Assembly: GCF_001403735.1 (NCBI RefSeq)
Contig: NZ_CXPG01000014.1
Location: forward strand, 258,001 to 322,000
Reading direction: 5' to 3'
Length of the DNA: 64,000 nt
Origin: Jannaschia rubra
GTDB taxonomy: Bacteria; Pseudomonadota; Alphaproteobacteria; Rhodobacterales; Rhodobacteraceae
In this document: positions 7,395 through 16,000 of the stretch, piece after piece
How positions within the stretch are numbered: the stretch's first letter is position 1
Layout: every line of letters starts with the position of its first letter
Notes under the pieces: generated by a model
What the model was told of the DNA's origin: nothing
What the model saw: the letters and a program-made list of their open reading frames with translations, nothing else
The model's database searches: none
Program-made: the position numbers and the translations under genes

Positions 7395-8542
7395 GCGGGA
7401 CGTTCGACGCCTTGGTGGTGGCCGATCCGCGCTTTTCCGGCGGCAGCACCTCGGCGCTGGTGGCGGACGTCGCCGCGATGGCGGGGCTGGGGATGCGGCT
7501 TGGCCTTCTGTTCGTGCGCTCGGCCTATCTGGACGACGCGCGCGACCCGGTGAACCCGGCCGCTGTCGCGCTCTGCGATCTGGATGGCGTGACGCCGCTG
7601 GCCCCCGGCGCCACGGCAGAGGCACCGCTGGCGTTCCTGCATCACCCTCTGGTCTTCGCCCGCGGGATCGAGGAGCGCGCGCATCTGACCGCGAGCCGCA
7701 GCGTGATGATCGCCCACCACACGCCGTTCCGCGCCGACGGGTCGCTGGAATACGACCCGCTCGTGGCCATTCGCCGGGCAAAGGCGGCACTGGGCCTTTC
7801 GGCGTGGATCGCGCCGGTCTCGCCCACCGTCCGCGCGCAGATGGCGGCCTTCGCGCCCCTTTTGCGGCAGACCGGCGACGACTGGCCCAACATCTTCGAC
7901 CCCGCCGACTGGCCGGTGACGCGCCTGCCCTTCGACGGCGGCCCGGTCACGATCGGACGCCACGGCCGGGCCGACCCGCTGAAGTTTCCCGCGGCCGGGC
8001 CCGAGATCGACGCCGCCCTGCCCGCCGGTCCGGATATCTGCGTGCGCGTCATGGGCTGCCCGGCCGAGGCGCTGGCGGCCGCGGGGGCCCACCCGGAGGA
8101 CTGGGAGGTGCTGCCCTTCGGCGCGGAGCCTGTGGCCGATTTCCTCAACACGCTCGACGTGTTCACCTATCACTACCACCCCGCCCTGACCGAAGCCTTC
8201 GGGCGCACGGTGGTGGAAGCCACGCTCTGCGGCCGGCCCTGCCTGCTCGACCCACGGCTGGAGGCGACCTTCGGCGATCTGGCGCAATACTGCGCTCCTG
8301 CCGGTGTGGCCGACGCCGTGCGCCGTCTTGCCGCCGACCCCGCCGCGACCCGCCTGCGGGCCGATGCGATACGCGACCGGGTGATCGCCCGCTACGGCGC
8401 GGAGGGCGTGGCCGCCCGCCTCGACCGGCTGCGCCGCGATCCCGGTTGCGCGTCGCGGACGGGTGGGGCAGTCGGGCCCCTGACGCTGGCCCGCAAGATG
8501 GCCGGACACTGGCGGCGGCGTCTGGCCGGCGCCGACGGATGA
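7391..8542 (+). CDS. GT-B fold glycosyltransferase (GT4-like)
   Basis: The protein has 383 residues. The C-terminal half carries the GT4-type donor region (DVFTYHYHPALTEAFGRTVVEA, shortened here to the E-x7-E core ALTEAFGRTVVEA) followed by GRPCLLDP and repeated AADP/ATRLRADAI helices. The N-terminal half has GGSTSAL and AHHTPFRADG, as in an acceptor-binding Rossmann lobe. It probably adds a sugar to the lipid-linked EPS intermediate. It starts at the ATG at 7391, overlapping the previous stop (ATGA), so it is the third gene of the exoK-exoO operon. A basic C-terminal tail (KMAGHWRRRL) may attach it to the membrane. Confidence 0.78.
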   Translation: MSGTFDALVVADPRFSGGSTSALVADVAAMAGLGMRLGLLFVRSAYLDDARDPVNPAAVALCDLDGVTPLAPGATAEAPLAFLHHPLVFARGIEERAHLTASRSVMIAHHTPFRADGSLEYDPLVAIRRAKAALGLSAWIAPVSPTVRAQMAAFAPLLRQTGDDWPNIFDPADWPVTRLPFDGGPVTIGRHGRADPLKFPAAGPEIDAALPAGPDICVRVMGCPAEALAAAGAHPEDWEVLPFGAEPVADFLNTLDVFTYHYHPALTEAFGRTVVEATLCGRPCLLDPRLEATFGDLAQYCAPAGVADAVRRLAADPAATRLRADAIRDRVIARYGAEGVAARLDRLRRDPGCASRTGGAVGPLTLARKMAGHWRRRLAGADG

Positions 8543-8553
8543 CGGAGCCTTGA

Positions 8554-9450
8554 ATGTCCCCCCTTCCCCGAATGTCACGCGTCGCCTTGCGATGGGCCAT
8601 GCCCCGTCTGCGCCACCTGCCGTCCCGGCCGAGCGAGCCCCTGTTCGTCATCGGATCAGGTCGCAGCGGCAACACACTGGTTCGCCGGGTTCTCATGGCC
8701 TCGGGCCAGATCTACATCCCGCCCGAAACCTATGTGCTGGGCGACATCATCGAAGGCTGGCCCCAGTCGGCTTTGCTGCCTTGGCGGGAACGGGTCTGGC
8801 TGTTTTGCGCGCACTTCGAGAAACACCCTCACTTCGATACCTTCGACCTGCCGAACCTCAACGCTTTCGCGGCCGAGGCGGAAGCGATGGAAGACCGCCG
8901 CCTGCGCCCCCTGATCGACGCGCTGTTCCACTTTCTGACGCGCGCGGCCGGGTCGGAGGCGCCACGTTGGGGTGACAAGACGCCTTGGAACGCATTTCAC
9001 CTGCCCGCCATCGGCCAGACCTTTCCGCGCGCGCAATACCTCTGGCTGATTCGAGACGGGCGCGACGTGGCACGGTCCTACGCGAAAGCCGGGCTGTTGC
9101 GAGACTTTGCGGCCGGTGCGCAGCGTTGGATCACGAACAACCAGGCCTGCGAGGCCTTCGGCCGCTGGACACCGAACCTGCGCCCATTGCGATATGAGGC
9201 GCTGGTGCAGGACCCGGAGCGCGAGATGGCCGGCGTCTTCGACTGGGCCGGACTTGAATTCGACCCCGCCATGCTGGAGGCCCCCGTCGGCCCCATGGGC
9301 GACGTCGAACGCGAGGCGCATCACGCGAACGTCACCGCACCCATTTCGGATACTTCCGTCGGGCGTTGGCGCGACGACGTCTCGGAGGAGGATCTGGCGG
9401 CAGCGCCGGAAGATTTCGCCGCCATGCTGGCGCGCTTCGGCTATGACTGA
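8554..9450 (+). CDS. sulfotransferase family protein
   Basis: The 298-residue protein carries a sulfotransferase 5'-phosphosulfate-binding loop, GSGRSGNT (residues 34-41), followed by a helix, and a 3'-phosphate-binding block LIRDGRDVARSY at about 167-178, the two hallmark PAPS sites. The family moves sulfate from PAPS to a hydroxyl or amine. A GGAG ribosome site sits 6-7 bases before the ATG, and it follows the glycosyltransferase by 11 bases, so it is likely cotranscribed with the exoK operon. It is one of six sulfotransferase-like genes in this window. Acceptor unknown; the polysaccharide is the obvious candidate. Confidence 0.82.
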   Translation: MSPLPRMSRVALRWAMPRLRHLPSRPSEPLFVIGSGRSGNTLVRRVLMASGQIYIPPETYVLGDIIEGWPQSALLPWRERVWLFCAHFEKHPHFDTFDLPNLNAFAAEAEAMEDRRLRPLIDALFHFLTRAAGSEAPRWGDKTPWNAFHLPAIGQTFPRAQYLWLIRDGRDVARSYAKAGLLRDFAAGAQRWITNNQACEAFGRWTPNLRPLRYEALVQDPEREMAGVFDWAGLEFDPAMLEAPVGPMGDVEREAHHANVTAPISDTSVGRWRDDVSEEDLAAAPEDFAAMLARFGYD

Positions 9451-10601
9451 AGGTCGAGCTGCGGAGCGATCCTGTCGTCGATGAACTTCAGCAGCTTGCG
9501 GCGATAGGCCTCGGGGCTGAACTCCTCCGCAACCCGCTGGGCCGCCGCGGTCGCCAGCCGGTCGCGCAGCGCGCCGTCGGCCAGCAATTCGGAAAGCCCC
9601 CGCGCCATGTCCACCTCGTCCGGCGCGACCAGCATGGCTATGTCGTCGTCCAGCACCTGCGTATGCGTCGGCAGCCGGGTCGCGAGCAATGGTCTGCCAC
9701 TGTCGAGATAGGAATAGACCTTCATCGGCGTGTTGCGCCCCTGCGTTCGGGGAGAGGCGACGACGGTGGCCTGACGCAGGTAATCCCCGATCCGCTCCAC
9801 CGGGCGGGGGCCGAGGAACGTGACGCGGTCGCCCGCGCCGAGATCGCGCGCCAGATCGCGGTGCGCCGCGATATGCGCCTCGGTGCCGCCGATGACGACG
9901 AGCCGTCCTTCGGCTCCCCCGGCCACGGCACGGGCGAACCCCCGGATCAGAAGGTCCACTCCCTGATAGCCCTCCAGATTGCCGACATACATCACCACGG
10001 GTTCGGGAAACAGGCAGTCGTCGGGCATGGGCCCCGGCTCCGCGATCAGTGTCACGTCTTCCAGCGTCTGCACCGGCAGGCCGGGGGCATAGCCCTCGAC
10101 CGTCTCCTGCAGGGCGCGGCAGCAGGTGATGGCGCCGATGCTGGCACGGGCGGCGCGGGCCTCGACCGCCGCGATGGCGCGGCGGATCCGGGGGGGCAGG
10201 CCGAACTTGTCGTCCATCTGCTCGGGGATCGAGCTGTCCATGTCATAGACGTAGGGCACGCCGAACAGGGGTTTCAGCGCCATGGCGATGAAGGCCGCTT
10301 CCTCGACCGCGATGATGAGGTCGTAGCGGTCGCGACGGAGGCGGCGGATCGCGGCGGCCATCATCCCCGCATCGGCCACGACCTTCTTGCCCGAGAAGCC
10401 GGGCGGCATGTTCCGCGTTCCGGGCAGCGCAGGAACCCGGAAGATGCGGCAGCCGTCGATCTGCGGATCCTCGCCCTCGGCCAGCACCAAGGCGTCGCAG
10501 GCATGGCCCGCGCCGGTAAGCACTTGCAACAGGGCGCGCACCGCGATGGGTGTGCCGCGCGGCACGAAGAACGGCTGGGGCGCGAGGACGAGGATCCTCA
10601 T
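9441..10601 (-). CDS. GT4 family glycosyltransferase
   Basis: The 386-residue GT-B enzyme opens with MRILVLAPQPFFVPRGTP, the N-terminal loop of GT4 enzymes. Its C-terminal donor domain has VVMYVGNLEGYQGVD, VTFLGPRP and TQGRNTPMKVYSYLDSGRP, followed by ATRLPTHTQVL. The usual E-x7-E is replaced by the N-x-P-x-K-x-Y-x-Y-L-x-S-G-x-P form seen in several GT4 subfamilies. Four bases overlap the methyltransferase downstream of its start (10598-10601). The 3' end overlaps the convergent sulfotransferase by 10 bases. Confidence 0.82.
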   Translation of the reverse strand: MRILVLAPQPFFVPRGTPIAVRALLQVLTGAGHACDALVLAEGEDPQIDGCRIFRVPALPGTRNMPPGFSGKKVVADAGMMAAAIRRLRRDRYDLIIAVEEAAFIAMALKPLFGVPYVYDMDSSIPEQMDDKFGLPPRIRRAIAAVEARAARASIGAITCCRALQETVEGYAPGLPVQTLEDVTLIAEPGPMPDDCLFPEPVVMYVGNLEGYQGVDLLIRGFARAVAGGAEGRLVVIGGTEAHIAAHRDLARDLGAGDRVTFLGPRPVERIGDYLRQATVVASPRTQGRNTPMKVYSYLDSGRPLLATRLPTHTQVLDDDIAMLVAPDEVDMARGLSELLADGALRDRLATAAAQRVAEEFSPEAYRRKLLKFIDDRIAPQLDLQS

Positions 10602-11335
10602 GCGCGCCGGACCGCCCGCAGGATCACCGGGTTGCCGATCCGGGGCGCCAGCGGCCGCAGCACCCGTTCGGCCACGGCCGAGAGGGGGGCCTTGTGCACC
10701 ATCCTGTGCAGCGCCATGGGCAGCACGAACTGGCCCACGTGGGCGTCGGCGTCGAACCCGTGGCGGGCCAGCACCTCCGTCACCTCGTCCCGCCCGATCA
10801 GGCGATAGCGGCGGGTGCCGCGCTCGACCAGCCGCTTGGCGCCGAACAGGCGTTGACCCAGCCGGCCGCCGGCACCGTCAAGGGGGAAATCGACGATCAC
10901 CGTGTCGCGCGCCATGCGGCAGAGCTCGGCCAGATATTTGGGCCAGTCGGCGACATGCGCCATCATCCGCATCGACACGACGGCATCGAAGCTGCGGTCG
11001 GCAAAGGGCGCGGCCATCAGATCGCCGGATGTGACCTTGAAGGAGCCCCGCGCCGCCGACAGCCTTGCGCCGGCATTTGCCCCGCTGATGAGGACGGTGA
11101 CATCATGGCCCGCACGCGCCAGCGGCGGCGCCACCTGCGCGTGGCCGCCGCCCATGTCGAGGACGCTTGCCACCGGCCGGCCATCCAGCAGGGACAGTAT
11201 GGCGTCGGTCTGCATCCGAAGCATCCATTCGCCCGTAGGACCCGCGAAGCGCCGGGCATAGAGGTCGGTGGATGCGGCGGCGTCCGCCTCCTCCCGAGGG
11301 TGGGCGAATTGCGCGGCTATGGGTTCGTGAGCCAT
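10598..11335 (-). CDS. class I SAM-dependent methyltransferase
   Basis: The 245-residue protein has the Rossmann methyltransferase motif I as VLDMGGGHAQVAPPLARAG (slightly unusual GGGH core), an acidic motif II region, and the PFADRSFDAVVSM block typical of Methyltransf_11. It probably methylates a sugar or lipid-linked sugar. I start it at the ATG at 11335 (MAHEPIAAQF). It is coupled to the GT4 gene by an ATGA overlap, which ties it to the EPS pathway. The substrate atom (O or N) cannot be told from sequence. Confidence 0.8.
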   Translation of the reverse strand: MAHEPIAAQFAHPREEADAAASTDLYARRFAGPTGEWMLRMQTDAILSLLDGRPVASVLDMGGGHAQVAPPLARAGHDVTVLISGANAGARLSAARGSFKVTSGDLMAAPFADRSFDAVVSMRMMAHVADWPKYLAELCRMARDTVIVDFPLDGAGGRLGQRLFGAKRLVERGTRRYRLIGRDEVTEVLARHGFDADAHVGQFVLPMALHRMVHKAPLSAVAERVLRPLAPRIGNPVILRAVRRA

Positions 11336-11493
11336 CCAAAGGGTCCGAGTCCGTGAAATCTCTGCTTCTGAGAACGAATCGGACGCTAGCACGGTTTCAC
11401 GCCCGTCGTGTGGCCTTTGCAGGGCCTTGACGTGGACAGCCCCTCGGCCCTACGCCCCATCTGCCCTGCGCCTGTCGCGCCGTCCGGAGGCGC
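11336..11493. promoter_or_regulatory. divergent intergenic region, methyltransferase / flippase
   Basis: These 158 bases separate two divergent EPS genes and should contain promoters for both. I see no palindrome or recognisable regulator site that I can support, and no open frame with a start signal. Confidence 0.35.
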
Positions 11494-12915
11494 ATGAGCA
11501 AGACCTTCCTCATCAACGTCGGATCGCTGAGCGCGTCGCGTCTGTTCCTGGCCGCGTCACAGGTTCTGGTCCTGCCCTTCGTGGCGCGTTTCCTGTCGCC
11601 CGCCGACTTCGGGGACATGGCCCTCGCCATGGGCGTCGTGGTCTTTGCGCAACTGCTGAGCGATGCGGGTCTGGGCCGGTCGCTCATCCGCCAGCCGAAA
11701 CTGGATCCGGCGGAATGGAACAGCGTGTTCTGGATGCTTGCAGGCGTCGGCGCGGCGCTGATGCTGGTGCTGGTCGCCGTGGCGCCGGTCTGGGCCGCGC
11801 TGTTCGACCGGGCGCGGCTGCTGCCGCTGGTGGCGACGCTCGCGGTGCTTCCGCTTCTGGGGGCGCTCGCGGCCGTGCCCACCGCGCGGATGGAACGCGA
11901 CGACCGGTTCCCCGCGCTGTCGCTGATGCGGACGGTCGCGGGGCTGGCGGGCATCGCCGTGGTGCTGGTGTCGGCGGCGATGGGGGCGGGGGTCTGGGCG
12001 CTGGTGGCGCAACAGGTCGTGCTGGCCGCCACGCAGACCGCGATGGCCGCGGCGATGAGCCGGTTCCGCCCCGGTGCGCCGCGTGGCTTCACTCCGCTGG
12101 GCCATCACCTGCGGTTCGCGGCCGACAACATCGGCACCTCGCTTCTGTTCACCGGCCAGACGCAGGCGCCGGTTATGATTTTGGGCTACATCCTGGGGGC
12201 CGCGCCGCTGGGCCTGTTCTCGATGGCGCAGCGGTTCCTCACGCTGCCGCGCACGGGGCTGGGCGGGCCGATCGCGCAGGTGGTCTTCGTTCGGATGGCC
12301 GCACGACAGGCCGACCCAGGCGCGGTGGCGGACCTCTATCTGGCAAGCTGCCGGGTGCTCGCGTTCCTCGTGATCGTGCCGCTCGCCGTGCTTGCGGGCG
12401 CGGGCGAGACCCTGTTCCCCTTCCTCCTGTCGGACCGCTGGGCCGCGGTTGCGCCCGTCTTCGCGCTGGCCGCGCCCGGCATCGCCATCGAGATCGCCAC
12501 CTCCACCGCCGGGGTTATGTTCCAGGCCCTCGACCGGACGCGGCTCAGGCTGCGGATGGCGGTGGAGCGCATGGTGCTGCGCACGCTCGCCGTGGCCGCC
12601 GCGGCGCCCTTCGGGCTGGAGGCGGTGGCGCTGGCCATCACGCTGTTCTCGCTCGCCTACACCCCGCGCTACCTGGCCTGGGCCAACCGCGCCGCGCCGA
12701 TCGCCCAGACGGCGATCTGGCGCGCGATGGCCGCACCCGCGGCTGCGGGCGGCCTTGCCTGGGGCGCGCTCTGGATCGCCGCCGGGCGCCTCGACGGGGC
12801 CCAGACCCTGGCGGCGACCGTTGCCGTGCTGGCGCTGGCCTGGAGTGTGCTGGTCCTGTTGGACAGGCGGAACCTCAGGGCGGCGATGAGCGCGCTGAAG
12901 GGCGGCTTTTCCTGA
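11494..12915 (+). CDS. MOP-family polysaccharide flippase (Wzx/ExoT-like)
   Basis: The 473-residue, strongly hydrophobic protein has about 12-14 predicted helices. The N-terminus is typical of the polysaccharide transport family (LFLAASQVLVLPFVARFLSP, then FGDMALAM), and the middle has APVMILGYILGAAPLGLFSMAQRF. Such proteins flip undecaprenyl-linked repeat units to the periplasm for a Wzy-type polymerase, and an ExoQ-like polymerase is encoded 6.5 kb downstream. The family is WzxC/ExoT-like by general pattern. It is monocistronic or first in its unit, with a 173-base gap after it. Confidence 0.86.
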   Translation: MSKTFLINVGSLSASRLFLAASQVLVLPFVARFLSPADFGDMALAMGVVVFAQLLSDAGLGRSLIRQPKLDPAEWNSVFWMLAGVGAALMLVLVAVAPVWAALFDRARLLPLVATLAVLPLLGALAAVPTARMERDDRFPALSLMRTVAGLAGIAVVLVSAAMGAGVWALVAQQVVLAATQTAMAAAMSRFRPGAPRGFTPLGHHLRFAADNIGTSLLFTGQTQAPVMILGYILGAAPLGLFSMAQRFLTLPRTGLGGPIAQVVFVRMAARQADPGAVADLYLASCRVLAFLVIVPLAVLAGAGETLFPFLLSDRWAAVAPVFALAAPGIAIEIATSTAGVMFQALDRTRLRLRMAVERMVLRTLAVAAAAPFGLEAVALAITLFSLAYTPRYLAWANRAAPIAQTAIWRAMAAPAAAGGLAWGALWIAAGRLDGAQTLAATVAVLALAWSVLVLLDRRNLRAAMSALKGGFS

Positions 12916-12956
12916 CCTTCGCTTCCCGTTCGGTGAACTTCCTGTTGCCTAGCGAT

Positions 12957-12974
12957 CGTTAATCTGTGTTAACG
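12957..12974. promoter_or_regulatory. perfect inverted repeat CGTTAA-N6-TTAACG
   Basis: Two 6-base arms separated by 6 bases lie 115-132 bases upstream of the GH16-SGNH-RTX gene. They read CGTTAA, TCTGTG, TTAACG. It looks like an operator for a dimeric regulator. The two TTAA cores are one base closer than the CtrA full-site spacing, so a CtrA site is possible but not a clean match. Confidence 0.4.
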
Positions 12975-13088
12975 TTTTCGCCTGTCGACCGTTGTTCCCG
13001 GCTATTTCCGTCGGGGCGAGCTGTCGCGTGAACTGACGACCGGCGCCCTGTTTCCAAGGGTTGTGCCGACCCTGGGGGGGGATTTCGC

Positions 13089-16000
13089 ATGGCCTACCGC
13101 ATCGACGATTCGTTCGACACGTTCGACACGGACTTCTGGAACCTTTCGGATTTCGCGCTTGCGGGCCGCATCTATCAGGCTGCCTGGAACGCGGACCACG
13201 TGGAGCTGGCGCCGGGCACGGTCACGCTGCGCCTGACGGGCGACGACAAGGACGGCAAGCCGTTCACCGGTGCCGAGATCCAGTCGTCCGAGAGTTTCGG
13301 CTACGGCTCCTACGAGATGCGGATGCAGCCCTCGGGCGAGGCCGGAGTGGTCTCGGCCTTTTTTCTGTTCACGTCGGACTATTTCGGCGCCACCCGCCAG
13401 AACGAGATCGACTTCGAGTTCCTCGGTCGCGACAGCACCGAGGTCCGGCTCAACTATTTCTACGGCTCCCAGAAGCTCGCCGCAGCGGGGCCCGTCATCG
13501 TCGATCTGGGCTTCGATGCCTCGGCCGGAATGCATGACTACCGCATCGAATGGATGCCCGACGGCATCCGCTGGTTCGTGGACGACCGCCTGGTGCACGA
13601 GGTCGCGGCCGACGGCGCCCCCGTGCCCCAGCCCGACGAAGACATGCTGGTCTATGGCGCCATCTGGACCGGCGGCGAGCGTCTGGAAAACTGGCACGGA
13701 CCGATCGACGCGGACGTGAACACCACGGCGGTCTACGACGCCTTCTCCTACACTGAAGCGCAGATCGACCTTCCCGTCGACGCGAGTGGTGCCGTCACCT
13801 TCGCGGGCACCGAGGACGCCTTGGTGATCGACATGGATCAAGGCACCTGGGCCCGCGCCGCGCGGGTGCTCGCCATCGGCGATTCCCTGACCGAAGGGTT
13901 CGTCAACGTGGGCGATCCGAACGAGGACCCGGCGGACCGCGACGGCTATCGCAGCGAATTGTTCGACGGCATCGTCGCGGCGGGCGGCTGGTTCGACTAC
14001 GTCGGTTTCCGCCAGACCGGGCCGTCCGGAATGATTGACCGCGACCACAGCGCGGTGGGCGGCAAGGCCCTGCGGGAGATCGTGGCGAGCAACGGATCGG
14101 CGGGCGCGGCGGACCTATCCGACAACCTCGACGCCTTCGCGCCCGATGTCGTGCTGCTGATGGCAGGGACCAACGACTACAACAACAACGCGGAGCAGTT
14201 CTTCTCGAACCGTCATCCCGCGATCATGTCCAACATGAACAAGGCCATCGACCAGTTTTTGGCGATGGAAGGCAGCGCAGATGCCTGGCTGGTGATCTCG
14301 ACCATTGCACCCAAGATCCGCCAGGGCATCCCGGAGGAGTTCGCGACCTTCATCAACGAGGGCTATTCCACCGTGGGCGGGCAGCGCGAGGCGGGCGACG
14401 CGGGCAACGGCACCTTCGTTCCCGGTCTGCGCGCGCTGGTCGAGGGGCGCGGACTGTCCAACGTCGTCCTGTTCGACAACCCGCTCGACGCGGGCGACCT
14501 GTCGCCGGACGAGGTCCATTTCACCGACGCCGCCTATACCGAATACGCCGATGCGCTGTCGTCGTTCCTGCAGAGCCGGATCGGCCTGGAGGCCGGCACG
14601 CTGGACGGTGACGGAGAGTTCATGCAGGTCACCGGCCGCGTCGTGGGCGGCGAAGCGGGTGACCGCATCATCGGCAGCGCCGGCAGCGACGTGATCGAGG
14701 GGGGCGCCGGGTCTGATTACATCGACGGGCGCGGGGGGGCCGACACCATCGTCTATCGCGCCACCGCGCTGGACGGAAATCCCGACGTTCTGGCCGGGTT
14801 CAAACCCGGGCAAGGCGACCGTATCGACCTGTCGGGCATAGCCTCCGACTTCGGGTGGAGCGTGGCGCAGACGCTGTCGAACCTGGTACTGACCGATGTC
14901 GCCGCGGGCGTTCGGCTGGCCATGACGACCGGCTCGGGAGTGGTCGACTTCGCCACGGTGCTGGGTCAGACGGCGTCCGGCATCGCCGGCGCGATCACGG
15001 TGCAACCGCAAGCCTCCGCCGACGACGACGGCAACCTGGCGCTCAGCGCGCCAGACGCGACCATCACGGGGGATGAGGCGGCGTCGGTCGCGTTGGTCCT
15101 CTCGGGTCTCGACGCCGATGCGATTGCCGTGATCCGCGTCACGGACGGCACGACGGTCCTGACGCGCACGGCCGGGTCCGACGGCACCTATCTCTTCGAC
15201 ATCAGCGGCCTTCTGGAGGGGTCCATCGCCACCTCGGTCACGGCGACCGACGCCGGGGGGGCGAGCCTGACCCTTCCGGGCGATACGCTGTCGCTGTTCG
15301 GCGATGTGCCCGACACCTCGGCCGACGAGGACGGCAACCTGGCGCTGGGCGCGCCCGATCTGTCCATCGACGCGGATGAGGTCGGCGCGGTGGTCTTCGC
15401 CGTCTCGGGCATCGACGCGGATGCCAGTGCCGTCGTCACCGTCACCGATGGCAGCGCCACCGTCACCTCCGCCGCGCTCGACGCCGACGGCAGCGTGACG
15501 CTGGACCTGTCGGGTCTGGGCGACGGGACGCTGAGCAGTTCCGTCACCGCGACCGACGCAAAAGGCAACACCGCGACCGTCGCCGGGCCGGGTCTGACGC
15601 TCGACACGGCCCCATCGACCGACCCGGGCGATCCGACCGATCCGACCGATCCGGGTACGCCCACCGACCCCGACACTCAGATCGTGGGCACTTCGGGCGA
15701 AGACATCCTGAAGGCGGGTGCCCAGGCCACGACGCTCCTCGGGCTGGGCGGGGGCGACAAGCTGTTCGGCGGATCGGGCGATGACGTCCTGATCGGCGGT
15801 GCGGGGGCCGACGTCCTTCGCGGCGGCGAAGGCGCCGACACCTTCGTCTTCACCATGGACGACGTGCTGACGCCCGGCGATGACCTGAAGGATTTCGACC
15901 TGTCCCAGGGCGACCGGCTGGAGTTCCGTGACATCCTCTCCGGTTTCGACGGCAGCGACCTGTCGGGCCATATCCGCATCGTCAACCAAGGCACGCTGGG

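Noticed and set aside
15620-15660. GATCCGACC repeats as a CRISPR or satellite element
   Set aside because: They are in-frame codons for a DPT linker with three or fewer units; no spacer structure.
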